A stretch of DNA of 36,525 nucleotides from Palsa-661 sp035535015. GTDB lineage: Bacteria > Actinomycetota > Acidimicrobiia > Acidimicrobiales > UBA8190. Position numbers and translations under genes: made by a program. The stretch's first letter is position 1. Every line of letters begins with the position of its first letter. Positions 8,004 through 16,818 of the stretch are shown here, one piece after another. The DNA lies in NCBI GenBank assembly GCA_035535015.1, contig DATLQU010000063.1:1-36525 (forward strand), in the 5' to 3' direction. The notes below the pieces were generated by a model. It saw only the letters and a program-made list of their open reading frames with translations, ran no database searches and was not told the DNA's origin.

Positions 8004-8022
8004 GCGGTCCCCACGTTCGACG

Positions 8023-8307
8023 TCAGTCCGAAGCCACCCGCCGACGCCGGCGCCGGCGCCGACCGCGCCCCGAGAGCAGAAGCCCGAAGCCGCCACCTAT
8101 CACCAGGCTCACGGCGATCACCCAGATCAGCCGGACATGACCGGTGATGAACCAGAATCGCAGGCTCACCCGCTGCGAGTTCTGCACCACGAGGACCACC
8201 ACGGCGCCCACCAGCACCAGGGCGGCCACGACCCGGGCACCGCCCGGACCCCGACGTCGAACCGGACCACCGTCGGGCCCTGTCGCGCCGTCCGGCGTGT
8301 CCACCAT
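8023..8307 (-). CDS. LapA-domain (DUF1049) small membrane protein
   Basis: This protein of about 94 residues has two membrane helices: VVAALVLVGAVVVLVVQNSQ, then after a short loop LIWVIAVSLVIGGGFGLLL. The QNSQRVSLRFWFITG segment between them is the hallmark of LapA-domain proteins. The C terminus is a run of about ten Arg residues, presumably cytoplasmic. In proteobacteria LapA works with LapB in envelope assembly; in actinobacteria the role is unknown. The frame is open to 8358, but the ATG at 8307 is preceded at 7 nt by TACGCT, matching other leaderless starts, so I prefer it. Confidence 0.8.
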   Translation of the reverse strand: MVDTPDGATGPDGGPVRRRGPGGARVVAALVLVGAVVVLVVQNSQRVSLRFWFITGHVRLIWVIAVSLVIGGGFGLLLSGRGRRRRRRRRVASD

Positions 8308-8314
8308 GGATGCC

Positions 8315-8320
8315 AGCGTA
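8315..8320 (-). promoter_or_regulatory. Putative leaderless -10 box of the LapA-like gene
   Basis: TACGCT on the minus strand ends 7 nt before the ATG at 8307; it decides the start choice for that gene. Confidence 0.45.
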
Positions 8321-8385
8321 GTGACCGAGACCGCGGCAGACGCAGACCGGCGCGTCATCGACCCGGGCCGATCACGACAGTCGCC

Positions 8386-9276
8386 TTACAGAGACAGCTG
8401 TCGACCCCCCCACAACCTGATCCCACCCAGGATCCCGGCGGTGTTGTCGACGGTCGACACGTCGTCGGCCAGGTCTCCGTTCAGGTGCTTGGCGTTCCCG
8501 CCGCCGATGTAACAGTGGTCGAAGAAGCTCAGCGCCCGCAATGTATCGATGGCCCGCCGGACCCTCTTGTTCCACCGGGTGTTCCCGATCTCCTTCCGGG
8601 TGCCGTCACCGAGCTGCTCGTTGTAGGTCTCCCCTTTCCGGAAGGGGTGGTGGGCAAATTCGAGATGCGGCAGCAGCCGCCCGTCGTAGAAGAACGCGCT
8701 TCCCACTCCGGTCCCCAGCGTGATCACCATCTCGAGACCCTTGCCGCTCACCACGGCGGCGCCCTGCAGGTCGGCGTCGTTCGCCACCTTGGTCGGCTTC
8801 CCCAGCCGCTTGCGCAGCACCCCGGCCAGATCGAACTGGTCCCACTGCTCCACCAGATCGTCGTCCACCTTCGTCCCCGGACCGGCGATGGTCACGAAGT
8901 GCGGCGCCGACAGCACCCGCCCCTTGCGCACCATCCCGGGAAAGCCCGCCGACACCCGGGCGGCGCCCGGTAGCGGCGCCACCAGAGCGACCAGGTCGTC
9001 GACCAGCTTCGACGGTGGACACGGATACGTCGTCTTCACGATCACCCGGTCGGCCACCATCGCCCCGTCGGCATCGAGCACCGACGCCTTCAATCCCGTG
9101 CCCCCGATATCGATGGCCAGCGTCAGTGGTCCCGTGGGCGCCGTCGGGCTCGTCGCCGCCGGCGGGCGTTCCGCCACCGTCGCCGCCAAAGCCACGGAGG
9201 CCGCCGCCGGGGGAACGCCTCCCGTCTCCGCGGGGGCTGCGGCCACGACGATCTTGTCTTTCGAGTCCTCTGACAT
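8386..9276 (-). CDS. ppgK: Polyphosphate glucokinase (ROK family)
   Basis: This 296-residue cytoplasmic kinase phosphorylates glucose, using polyphosphate (and often ATP) as donor. Visible are the phosphate-binding loop LAIDIGGTGLKASVLDADG (from residue 53), GFPGMVRKG (111-119), NDADLQG with the catalytic Asp (166-172), and the second phosphate motif TLGTGVGSAFFYDGRLLP (187-203). The family-specific HLEFAHHPF follows. An Ala/Pro-rich, probably disordered extension of about 48 residues precedes the kinase fold. The frame is open to 9576, but MSEDSKDK at 9276 is the sensible start, since further upstream would overlap the divergent amidase gene. Confidence 0.9.
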   Translation of the reverse strand: MSEDSKDKIVVAAAPAETGGVPPAAASVALAATVAERPPAATSPTAPTGPLTLAIDIGGTGLKASVLDADGAMVADRVIVKTTYPCPPSKLVDDLVALVAPLPGAARVSAGFPGMVRKGRVLSAPHFVTIAGPGTKVDDDLVEQWDQFDLAGVLRKRLGKPTKVANDADLQGAAVVSGKGLEMVITLGTGVGSAFFYDGRLLPHLEFAHHPFRKGETYNEQLGDGTRKEIGNTRWNKRVRRAIDTLRALSFFDHCYIGGGNAKHLNGDLADDVSTVDNTAGILGGIRLWGGRQLSL

Positions 9277-9358
9277 GCCCCCACGCTTCCGCGGCCACGA
9301 ACACCAGTCAAGGCCACCAGGCGGGATCTTCCCTTCGTCGCGGCCCCATCCGATGGCG

Positions 9359-9364
9359 TAGCCT
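9359..9364 (+). promoter_or_regulatory. Putative leaderless -10 box of the amidase gene
   Basis: TAGCCT ends 6 nt before the ATG at 9371, with no Shine-Dalgarno sequence between them. Confidence 0.5.
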
Positions 9365-9370
9365 GCCCCC

Positions 9371-10789
9371 ATGACCGACCAGCCGTGGCCGGGCGACGCC
9401 TCCTCGCTCGTCGACGCCTTCCGTAAGGGCGACATCTCTCCTCCCGAGGCACTCGAACTCTCGCTCTCCGCCATCGAGCGCTCCGAGCTGAACGCCTTCA
9501 GCCATGTCGCCGCCGACGAGGCGCGAGCCGCCGCCGCCCAGGCCGATACCTCCCTGCCCTTCGGCGGAGTCCCCATCGGGGTGAAGGAGCTCGACTACGT
9601 GAAGGGTTGGCCCGACACCGAGGCCTCACTCGTCTTCGCCGACCGGCTGGCCACCCGCAACTCCACCATGGTCGACAGGTTGACCGCGGCCGGCGCCGTC
9701 CTCACCGCCCAGACAACGGCCAGCGAATTCGGTGGCGTCAACTACACCCACACCCGGCTCCACGGCTCCACCCGCAACCCCTGGAATCCCGAACGCACGC
9801 CCGGGGGCTCCTCCGGCGGAACGGCGGCCGCCGTTGCCGGTGGCATCCTCACCGTGGCCACCGCCGGCGACGGTGGCGGATCGATCCGCATCCCGGCCGG
9901 CTTCACCGGCACCTTCGGCCTGAAAGCGACCTTCGGCCGCATCCCGCGCGGTCCGCGCACCCACCACACGCCGCTCACCGTCGTCGTCGGCTGCATCAGT
10001 CGCTCCGTCCGCGACACCGCCCGCTGGTTCGACGTCTGCAACGGATTCGACTCCGGCGACACCCTCAGCCTGCCCCGCGTCTCGGGATGGGAGCGCGACC
10101 TCGGAACCCACCTCGACGACCTCCGGGGCAAGCGCGCCACCATCGTCGTGGACATCGGCGACGCCATAGTCCGACCCGAGGTGGTCGACCGCGTCGTGGC
10201 GGGCGCCGAAGCCCTCATCGCCGACGCCGGGCTCACGCAGGTCGATCTCGTCGTCAAGCTGCCCGAAGCCGGTTTCGAATGGGCCATGGGCAACCTCGTC
10301 ACCTTGATCGGGGATCTCGGTGACCGCTACCCGGACTGCGAGGAACTCTTCACCCCCGAGATCCAATTCGCCGTCAACATCGCCTTCGGCCGCTTCGATC
10401 TCAAGATGGCGGGGGCGAACGAGATGTTCCGCGTCGCCTTGAACGAAATCATGGCGGAGACCTTCGACAAGGTGGACTTCATATTCGCCGCCACCAACCC
10501 GGACGTCGCCTTCAACGCCGCTGGCCCCATGGCCACGACCATCGGAGACCGCGACCTCATCGCCGAGTTCGGATTCGAACGTGCTCTCGGCAACAACGGT
10601 GCCCTCACCATGCCGGCGAACCTGGCCGGCAATCCCGCCGTCTCCGTCCCCGTCGGCACCGTCGACGACCTGCCCGTCGGCATGCAGATCATCGGACGCC
10701 ATCACGAGGAGCAGCTCCTGCTCGATTTGGCCCTCCTGGCCGAACGCGAGCGCCCGTGGCCCCTCGTCGCCCCCGGCGCACCGCACTGA
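9371..10789 (+). CDS. Amidase-signature family hydrolase
   Basis: This 472-residue amidase-signature enzyme resembles GatA but has no GatB or GatC beside it, so a stand-alone amide hydrolase is more likely. The Ser-cisSer-Lys triad is visible: K72 in GVPIGVKELDYV, the cis-Ser in the glycine-rich PGGSSGGTAAAVAGG (S147/S148), and the nucleophile S171 in GDGGGSIRIPAGF. The C-terminal end has the family segment PVGMQIIGRHHEEQLLLDLA. Substrate unknown. It is transcribed divergently from ppgK. Confidence 0.9.
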   Translation: MTDQPWPGDASSLVDAFRKGDISPPEALELSLSAIERSELNAFSHVAADEARAAAAQADTSLPFGGVPIGVKELDYVKGWPDTEASLVFADRLATRNSTMVDRLTAAGAVLTAQTTASEFGGVNYTHTRLHGSTRNPWNPERTPGGSSGGTAAAVAGGILTVATAGDGGGSIRIPAGFTGTFGLKATFGRIPRGPRTHHTPLTVVVGCISRSVRDTARWFDVCNGFDSGDTLSLPRVSGWERDLGTHLDDLRGKRATIVVDIGDAIVRPEVVDRVVAGAEALIADAGLTQVDLVVKLPEAGFEWAMGNLVTLIGDLGDRYPDCEELFTPEIQFAVNIAFGRFDLKMAGANEMFRVALNEIMAETFDKVDFIFAATNPDVAFNAAGPMATTIGDRDLIAEFGFERALGNNGALTMPANLAGNPAVSVPVGTVDDLPVGMQIIGRHHEEQLLLDLALLAERERPWPLVAPGAPH

Positions 10790-10807
10790 TCAGGCCCCTC
10801 ACGCCGC

Positions 10808-11473
10808 TCAACTCCGCCAGGTCGAGTCCCGCCGGGCTTGCTCGAAGATCTGCTCGACCCTCTCGGTTCCCATCGTTGCGGGACGCCTCGACAGCCACCC
10901 GGAGATCTGCTTGCGGCCGATCACCTGGACCCCCGCCGGCGCCGCCTTGATCGTCAGCGAGCCCGCCATCACGACGATCACCGGCTCGACGGCGACATCG
11001 AAGCCGCAGGCTCGGGACAGGTACTTGGACGCCCGCTGCGCTTCGAACCGCGAATTCCGCAGATAGTCCTTCTTCTGCCCGTTCACCATCAGCACCTTCT
11101 CGGCCACCCACACTCTGCCCCGGCCGTGGTTCTTGGCATTCAGGCTGAACACCCCGGGCGGCCCGATCACGACGTGGTCGATGTCGCTGTCTCCGCGACC
11201 GACGGGGACGGAGTGGATCACCCGCCACCGGGGCCCCAGCTTCCGCAGTTTCCACCCCACTTCCACTTCGCCGTCGGCCCCGACCCCCCAGGCTCGTTCA
11301 TCGGTCCGCACCCCGAGAACCCGGGCCAGCACCGTCTTCACCGGTGCCGCCCGGGCCGCCTCCGTCGCTTTGTCCCGCACAGCTTGGCCGGGTCGGTTCG
11401 AGGCGAGGTCATGCCACCCGGCGGCTTCCTCCTCGCCCACCGGGCCCGACCCTTCCCCCATCGACCGAAACAC
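10808..11473 (-). CDS. NERD (nuclease-related) domain protein
   Basis: This 221-residue protein has a nuclease-related domain at about residues 63-175, a fold related to restriction-endonuclease-like nucleases. Conserved acidic residues are seen in ADGEVEVGWKL (E69), SDIDHVVIGPPGVFSL (D97, D99) and NAKNHGRGRVWV (K114). The acidic residue usually preceding this Lys (ExK) is Asn112, so activity is uncertain. The C-terminal 45 residues are outside the domain. It begins 3 bp after the stop of the upstream GNAT gene and is probably cotranscribed. Start could be the Met at 11473 or four codons in. Confidence 0.82.
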   Translation of the reverse strand: MFRSMGEGSGPVGEEEAAGWHDLASNRPGQAVRDKATEAARAAPVKTVLARVLGVRTDERAWGVGADGEVEVGWKLRKLGPRWRVIHSVPVGRGDSDIDHVVIGPPGVFSLNAKNHGRGRVWVAEKVLMVNGQKKDYLRNSRFEAQRASKYLSRACGFDVAVEPVIVVMAGSLTIKAAPAGVQVIGRKQISGWLSRRPATMGTERVEQIFEQARRDSTWRS

Positions 11474-11476
11474 CGA

Positions 11477-12040
11477 TCACGCCAACCGGGCGCGCCAGTC
11501 GTCACGCCGCAGCCGGTAGAGCACGTGGGGACGAAGCAGGTCACCCTCTGCGACCTGGGGATGGTCGAAGTCGTCGTCGGGACGACGGGTCATCCCGAGC
11601 CGCTCCATCACCCGCCGCGATCGCAGGTTGACCACCGAGGTGAACGACACGATCTCCTCGAGACCGAGTTCCTCAAATCCATAGAACAGGGCCCGGTTGG
11701 CCCCTTCGGTGGCGAAGCCCCGGCCCCAGAACGGTCGGGCCAGACGCCACCCCACCTCGACGGCCGGCGCGAACGACAAAGACTCGGGTACGCCATGCAG
11801 ACCGATGAATCCGATAAAGGACCCGGATTCACGCAGCTCGACAGCCCAGGGGCAGAAGCCCCGTAGGTCCAGCTCGGCCTGGAATCGATCGGCCAGTGCA
11901 TCGCTCTCGGCGTGCGAGAGAGTGGCGGGGAAGTACTCCATCACCGCCGGATCGGCGTTCATGGCCGCGAAGGGCGCTTTGTCCTCCTCCCGCCAACGAC
12001 GCAGAAGGAGCTGCTCCGTCTCCAGTTCAGAAGCGGCCAC
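11477..12040 (-). CDS. GNAT acetyltransferase (RimJ/RimL-like)
   Basis: This 187-residue GNAT-family N-acetyltransferase has TEQLLLRRWREEDKAPF at the N terminus, the acetyl-CoA-binding motif A in WRLARPFWGRGFATEGANRA, and VNLRSRRVMERLGM near the end, all typical of the RimJ/RimL subgroup (Acetyltransf_3). It would acetylate an amino group on a protein or small molecule. The start is GTG at 12040, with TACCTT 6 nt upstream. A NERD gene follows at 3 bp. Confidence 0.88.
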   Translation of the reverse strand: MAASELETEQLLLRRWREEDKAPFAAMNADPAVMEYFPATLSHAESDALADRFQAELDLRGFCPWAVELRESGSFIGFIGLHGVPESLSFAPAVEVGWRLARPFWGRGFATEGANRALFYGFEELGLEEIVSFTSVVNLRSRRVMERLGMTRRPDDDFDHPQVAEGDLLRPHVLYRLRRDDWRARLA

Positions 12041-12046
12041 CCGCTA

Positions 12047-12052
12047 AAGGTA
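12047..12052 (-). promoter_or_regulatory. Putative leaderless -10 box of the GNAT-NERD operon
   Basis: TACCTT on the minus strand ends 6 nt before the GTG at 12040. Confidence 0.45.
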
Positions 12053-12067
12053 GACCGAAGGCGCCAC

Positions 12068-12524
12068 CTATTCTCCGGCTTCGTCGGCGGCCTCGACGTA
12101 GCAGGGCACGAGTGCCTCCCAGCCGCTCGTATTGGCTTGGCCCCAGACCTGGCCCTCGGCTCCCAGCCGCTCCCACCCGCTCCCACCCGCTGTACACGAT
12201 GTCGAGCCGCGTCCGGCCGTGTCCCAGGTCGACGAAGTGCAATTCGACGTCGGTGGCGTCTCCACGATCGCGGGCGATATGCCAGAGATAGCCCAACCGG
12301 GCGGGAGGCTCCCACGCCGTGATCTCTCCCAGGCGATCTCGGTGCCGTCCGGTCTCCGCTCGTAGATCCGGCCCCCCACCCCCGGTTCGAGAACCACCGC
12401 CGTCTCAGGATTCCCCGACCCCGAGTGCCCTTTCGGCCACCAACCGGGCAAAGCGCGTCGTCCAGACCTCGAAGGCGTGCTCCACCGAACACCGGATCTC
12501 GAAGCTCAGCCGCAGGGGCGCCAT
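12068..12524 (-). pseudogene. SRPBCC/AHSA1-like domain protein, broken by three frame lesions
   Basis: Read with three corrections, this encodes one START/SRPBCC-like protein of about 148 residues. It begins MAPLRLSFEIRCSVEHAFEV with TTRFAR, passes through WWPKGHSGSG, GGRIYERRPDGTEIAWGE, ITAWEPPARLGYLWH, HFVDLGHGRTRLD and IVYSGWERLGAEG, and ends TSGWEALVPCYVEAADE. The lesions are an extra T in CGGTTGGTGG near 12440, a missing G in TGGGAGAGATC near 12335, and a 10-bp tandem duplication at 12171-12190. Removing one 10-bp unit restores an uninterrupted frame to the stop at 12068. Three lesions of different kinds favour a real pseudogene over one sequencing error. Confidence 0.8.
12171..12190. 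repeat. 10-bp tandem duplication inside the SRPBCC pseudogene
   Basis: The unit TCCCACCCGC occurs twice head to tail and is preceded by the near copy TCCCAGCCGC at 12161-12170. The extra unit shifts the reading frame of the SRPBCC gene. Confidence 0.9.
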
Positions 12525-12670
12525 CACGACGACCGCGGCCGCCTGGTCGGCGCCGGATTCTGCTTCGCCGTCTTCGGCGGGAGGGTCCCGGTGGGTGGGT
12601 GGGAGGTGGTGGGCGGCCGGTGGCCCGCACCGGCCGCCCATACCCTGCCGGACCAGGCAGACTCTCGCCG

Positions 12671-13972
12671 ATGACCAGGATCTGCACACCGCAGGACGCG
12701 GCCGCTCTCGTCCGTCCACGCGACACCATCGGCTTCGGACTCGGCCCGGGGATTCCCGACGCCTTTCTGACGGCCCTGGGCGCCCGGGACGACTGGCAGG
12801 ACCTGGTGCTCGGCGGTGCCTTGCTCCTCAACTACTACACCGTCCTCACCAAGCCGGGCGTCTCCTTCCGCTCCGGGTTCTTCGGGCCGGCCGAGCGCAT
12901 CTTGTTGGCCGAAGGCCACAACATCGAACTCGTCCCCGGCGGCTTCCGGCAGTTCGCGCCCATCCTCTCCCGGTTCGCCCCGCGGATCATGACGGCCCAG
13001 GCAGCCCCGCCCGATGCCGATGGCAGGGTCAGTCTCTCTCTCCACCTGGGCGCCACCCGCGACGAATTGCTCAAGGCCGGGAACGACCCCGACCGCCTTC
13101 TTCTCGTCGAGATCAATCCCCGGCTCCCCCGCACGGCCAGTCTCCCGCCCCGGTTCGACAACACTCTTCCCGTCGAGCTGATCGATGTCCTGGTGGAGAC
13201 GGACACCGAGCCGTACGCCCTGGAAGACCCGCGACCCTCGGAGCAGGACACGGCCATCGCCGGCCATGCCCTGCGGTTCATCACCGAGGGCTGCACGCTG
13301 CAGACGGGGATAGGTGCCGTGCCCAACATCGTGGCCACCACCCTGGCCGGAGGTGCCGGCGGCGGCTACGGAATCCACTCGGAGATGTTCACCACCGGCC
13401 TCATGCACCTCCACCAGGCGGGCAAGGTCACCAACGACGCCAAAGGCGTCTTCGACGGTGTCTCGGTGACCACCTTCGCCCTGGGAACGGCCGAGCTCTA
13501 CCGCTGGCTCGATGGGAATACCGACGTCGCCTTCCTGCCCGTCGACATCGTGAACGACCCGACGGTCATCGGGCAGAACCGGAAGCTGGTCTCCATCAAC
13601 GGGGCCATATGCCTCGATCTCTACGGCCAGGTCGTGGCCGACAGCATCGGCGGCAAACAGATCTCCGGCGTCGGCGGGCACGAGGATTTCGTGGCCGGAG
13701 CCGAGCTTCATACCGACGCCCATTCCCTGATCTGTCTGAACGCCACGGTGACGGTGGACGGCGTCATGCGGTCACGGATCCTGCCCCTGCTCCCCGAAGG
13801 AGCCGTGGTCTCGACGCCGCGCCATCACACCGGGGTGGTCGTCACCGAATTCGGCTCGGCGGAGCTGCGCGGACTCACCGTGCGTGAGCGAGCACGGGCG
13901 CTGGCGGACATCGCCCATCCCGACTTCCGGGCCGAGCTGCACCAGGTGGCGGAGACCCTGGGACGGCAGTAG
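12671..13972 (+). CDS. Acetyl-CoA hydrolase/transferase (4-hydroxybutyrate CoA-transferase-like)
   Basis: This 433-residue family I CoA-transferase resembles Cat1 and 4-hydroxybutyrate CoA-transferases. It moves CoA between carboxylates through a glutamyl-CoA thioester. The catalytic Glu is E238 in GGYGIHSEMFTTGLM, preceded by EGCTLQTGIGAVPNIVA; the glycine loop ISGVGGHEDFVAGA (331-344) is the CoA-binding oxyanion region. The actual acyl donor and acceptor cannot be told. The frame is open upstream to 12425, but MTRICTPQDAAALV at 12671 gives a normal N terminus. CAGACT lies 7 nt before it, a near match to the local leaderless -10 pattern. Confidence 0.88.
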   Translation: MTRICTPQDAAALVRPRDTIGFGLGPGIPDAFLTALGARDDWQDLVLGGALLLNYYTVLTKPGVSFRSGFFGPAERILLAEGHNIELVPGGFRQFAPILSRFAPRIMTAQAAPPDADGRVSLSLHLGATRDELLKAGNDPDRLLLVEINPRLPRTASLPPRFDNTLPVELIDVLVETDTEPYALEDPRPSEQDTAIAGHALRFITEGCTLQTGIGAVPNIVATTLAGGAGGGYGIHSEMFTTGLMHLHQAGKVTNDAKGVFDGVSVTTFALGTAELYRWLDGNTDVAFLPVDIVNDPTVIGQNRKLVSINGAICLDLYGQVVADSIGGKQISGVGGHEDFVAGAELHTDAHSLICLNATVTVDGVMRSRILPLLPEGAVVSTPRHHTGVVVTEFGSAELRGLTVRERARALADIAHPDFRAELHQVAETLGRQ

Positions 13973-13993
13973 CGCATCTCACCGCTCCGCCGG

Positions 13994-15526
13994 TCAGTCA
14001 ACCGTCGAGCGTCTCTGCAACTCCGGGTCGCGATACCAGGGCCGCAGCCGTACGCGTGCAGGCGGGAGGTGCCCCGAGATCAACACCGCCGTCCCCGGGG
14101 CCATCCGGCGTAACGCGTCAGCCGGGGCCAGACGGCGGTAGGTGGCGGTCATGGTGGTCGACCCGGCCGAGCGGCCCCGATCGATCGTGGTGGAGGTGAC
14201 CGGCCGCTCCCCCTCGCCAATCAAGGCGCTGGCGTGGTCGAGGGTTCCCGGGTCTCCGATCCCCGACAGGAAGAGCTTGGCCCGGTGATTGTTGACCACC
14301 GTGCCGGCCCGGGGTCCGTAGCGGGCGGTCAGCTGTGCCAGGTCCTGCCAGACGGTGACAAGTTGGATCCCGTGGCCGGCCGCGGTCGACGCCAAGACGT
14401 CGAGCTCGGCCAGGGGAGCCACGTTGGCCGCCTCGTCGAGCACCACGAGCAGCGGTGGGTCGAGGCGCCCACCTTGACGGGCGGCTCGCTCGTAGGCGGC
14501 GTCGATCACCCGGGTGACCAGACCCGAGAAGAGCGGCCTGAGTCGGCGCTGCTCGTGGGCCGGCGCGCAGAGATACAAGGTGTTCCCCGACTCGAGCAGT
14601 CCGACCGGGTCGACATCGCGTCGTCCCGGAACGGCCGAGGCGGCCACCGTCGGATCGGCGAAGACCTCGACCACCGTCTCCGCCGTCGTATACACGGCAC
14701 TGCGCTGGCGTTCGTCGCGACCCCAGGTGGCCCGCAGCGCCTGAAGGGCCTGCCACTGGCCGGCGCTCTCGAGAGCGTCCACCACCTCGTCTGTCTCCTG
14801 AACATCGACCCAGCGGACCACGTCGGCCATGGTCCGCCCCGACACGGTCGCGGCCAACAGTAGGGGGCCGAGCAGCTTGGCCGCCGTGGCATACCAGAAG
14901 TCGCCGTCGGTCAGCCCGCCGGGTGCCGTCCGTCCCGCTTCCACCAGGCTGTCGGCCACGCGTCGCGCTTGCGCCCACGTCACCGAGGCGGAGAGCGGCG
15001 ACCACTGGGCGGTGCCCAGGTCGGTCGACGCCGACGGATCGTAGATCCACACCGTGCCCTGGCGCCGACGCCAGCCGACGGTGTCGTGGACCAGGTCGCC
15101 CTTGACCGAGGCGGCCAACACCGGACCCTGCCACTCGAGCAGCGCGGGAATGGCCAGCCCCGTCGTCTTGAAGCTCTGCGTCGGGCCGACAACCAGCAGC
15201 GAATGGCCGGGGTCGGCGGCCAGCAGCCGTCCGCCGGTCACCCCGAGGGTCAACCGGCCCGCCGTCGGTGCCCGCACCTCGAGAGTTCGCAGGTCGCTCC
15301 GGCGGGCCCAACGCGCCGGGTCGCGACCCGTCGCCCGTTCCGACGCGCCACCGGTCCAACGCCCCCAACGGACACCGGCCGACCCGAGCCTTCCGGACCA
15401 CCCCCACCGACCGCCGGCACCGGGCGCACCGGCGGCGCCGGTGACGCGGCCGGCGCCGTTCGCTCCGGTGACCAGCCAGGCCGACAGCAGGACGGCAGCA
15501 GCGAGGAAGAAGACGACGGCACCCAC
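13994..15526 (-). CDS. VirD4/TraD-like type IV coupling ATPase
   Basis: This 510-residue coupling protein would recruit DNA or protein substrate to the secretion channel. It has one N-terminal membrane helix (VVFFLAAAVLLSAWLVTG, residues 4-21), then a Gly/Arg-rich linker, Walker A VVGPTQSFKTTGLAIPALLE (from residue 112), and Walker B LLVVLDEAANVAPL (359-372). GIQLVTVWQDLAQL and AKLFLSGIGDP follow, as in actinobacterial TraD proteins. The frame is open to 15940, but that part overlaps the VirB4 gene in another frame. GTG at 15526, 8 bp after the VirB4 stop and preceded by GGGAG, is the likely start. Confidence 0.88.
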   Translation of the reverse strand: MGAVVFFLAAAVLLSAWLVTGANGAGRVTGAAGAPGAGGRWGWSGRLGSAGVRWGRWTGGASERATGRDPARWARRSDLRTLEVRAPTAGRLTLGVTGGRLLAADPGHSLLVVGPTQSFKTTGLAIPALLEWQGPVLAASVKGDLVHDTVGWRRRQGTVWIYDPSASTDLGTAQWSPLSASVTWAQARRVADSLVEAGRTAPGGLTDGDFWYATAAKLLGPLLLAATVSGRTMADVVRWVDVQETDEVVDALESAGQWQALQALRATWGRDERQRSAVYTTAETVVEVFADPTVAASAVPGRRDVDPVGLLESGNTLYLCAPAHEQRRLRPLFSGLVTRVIDAAYERAARQGGRLDPPLLVVLDEAANVAPLAELDVLASTAAGHGIQLVTVWQDLAQLTARYGPRAGTVVNNHRAKLFLSGIGDPGTLDHASALIGEGERPVTSTTIDRGRSAGSTTMTATYRRLAPADALRRMAPGTAVLISGHLPPARVRLRPWYRDPELQRRSTVD

Positions 15527-15534
15527 GGGCGATC

Positions 15535-16818
15535 TCAGCTCCCGGCGGTCGAACCGGTCGCCGCCATGCGGGCATCGGTGTCGACCATGGCCGTCTCCAC
15601 TCCCGACAGCCGATGCTGGACGAGAAACGACCGACCACCGACTTTCCAGAGGGCCACGCCCCGCTGCAGATGCGGGACCAACTCGATCTCGGTGGATGAC
15701 AGGCCGAGGAGCTCTCCCGCCCGTTCGACCTCGCCCGGCGGCTGGGCGTAGACCACCCGGGTCTCCGAGTCGGCCAGCAACCCCTGCGCCAGACCGACCT
15801 GCTCGGAACCGGACGCCCCGGCCGAGCTGAGGTCCGACACACGGTGGAGAACGGCGATGTTGGACACGCCCCAGGCACGAGACAACTTCCAACTGGACTG
15901 GAGCCAACGGGCCACTCCGACATTGGCGAGGATGGCCCACGCTTCATCGACGACCACGACAACGCCGGCGGTCGGCTCGAGCCCGAGGACGGCCGCCTGC
16001 AACCACGCGGCAGCACACGTCATGATCACCCCCAGCGCGGCCGAGTGATAGACGGCGGAGAGATCGAGCACGACGAGAGGGCCCGCCAGAGTGATCCCCG
16101 CCGACGTCGGGCCGTCGAACATGCCCTGGAGATCGCCGGCCACCAGACGCCGCAATTCGAGCGCCACCTGACGGCCGTCTCCGGCCAAGATGTCCACCGT
16201 CGTCCGCACCGCGGCCGCCGACGACGCGCTCGGCTGCAGCAGGGCGTCGACCACCTGGGGCAACGTCGGTGCCGGTCCGCCGCCACCGGATCCTGGTCGT
16301 TCGTGGGACGACACCTCGGCCACAGCCAGCTCGACGGCCGTACGTTCGGTGGGCGCCAGCATTCGCCCGAGGCTGGCGGCGGCCAGGGAGACGAGGAGCT
16401 CGGCTCTGCGTCGGGTCGTGTCATCGTGCGATTCCGCCCGGGCCGCTGGGGCGTCCAAGGGATTGAGTCGAACGTGTCCCCCGGGACGCAGAGAGACCGG
16501 CTCCAGACCCCATGCCTCGGCCAGTGCGGCGTACTCGCCCTTGGGATCGACCACCCAACACCGACGGCCGAAGACCGCCTGGCGCCAGAGGTAAGACTTC
16601 ACGAAGGCACTCTTGCCCCGGCCGATCTGTCCGAAGACGACCATGTTGGGATTGGTGAGCGCCCCGTCGGCGTAGAGCTCGAAGGGGTCGTAGACGAAGG
16701 CGCCGCCGAGCAGGTCCCGCCCGATCAGGACACCACGACCACCCAGTCCGGCTTCCGAGGCGAAGGGATAGGCGGCCCCGAGATGCCTGGTGGTGGCCTG
16801 ATGGGCGGGGACGGCCAT
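15535..16818 (-). CDS. VirB4/TraE-like conjugation ATPase
   Basis: This 427-residue ATPase powers assembly or substrate transfer in type IV secretion. Visible are VPAHQATTRHLGAAYPF at the N terminus, Walker A GQIGRGKSAF (63-72), WVVDPKGEYAALAEAWG, RLNPLDAP, and Walker B VVVVVDEAWAIL (near 290-300). ISDLSSAG-type motif C appears as HRVSDLSSAG, followed by ADSETRVVYAQ. The protein is shorter than proteobacterial VirB4 (about 800) but close to the compact actinobacterial form that lacks the N-terminal domain. The next gene downstream is the coupling ATPase. The 300 bp upstream of its start are non-coding, so it is separated from the rest of the secretion operon. Confidence 0.88.
   Translation of the reverse strand: MAVPAHQATTRHLGAAYPFASEAGLGGRGVLIGRDLLGGAFVYDPFELYADGALTNPNMVVFGQIGRGKSAFVKSYLWRQAVFGRRCWVVDPKGEYAALAEAWGLEPVSLRPGGHVRLNPLDAPAARAESHDDTTRRRAELLVSLAAASLGRMLAPTERTAVELAVAEVSSHERPGSGGGGPAPTLPQVVDALLQPSASSAAAVRTTVDILAGDGRQVALELRRLVAGDLQGMFDGPTSAGITLAGPLVVLDLSAVYHSAALGVIMTCAAAWLQAAVLGLEPTAGVVVVVDEAWAILANVGVARWLQSSWKLSRAWGVSNIAVLHRVSDLSSAGASGSEQVGLAQGLLADSETRVVYAQPPGEVERAGELLGLSSTEIELVPHLQRGVALWKVGGRSFLVQHRLSGVETAMVDTDARMAATGSTAGS

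Noticed and set aside
14118..16016. Open frame of about 630 codons on minus in another frame of the VirD4/VirB4 genes
   Set aside because: A shadow of the two ATPases, which have Walker motifs in their own frames.
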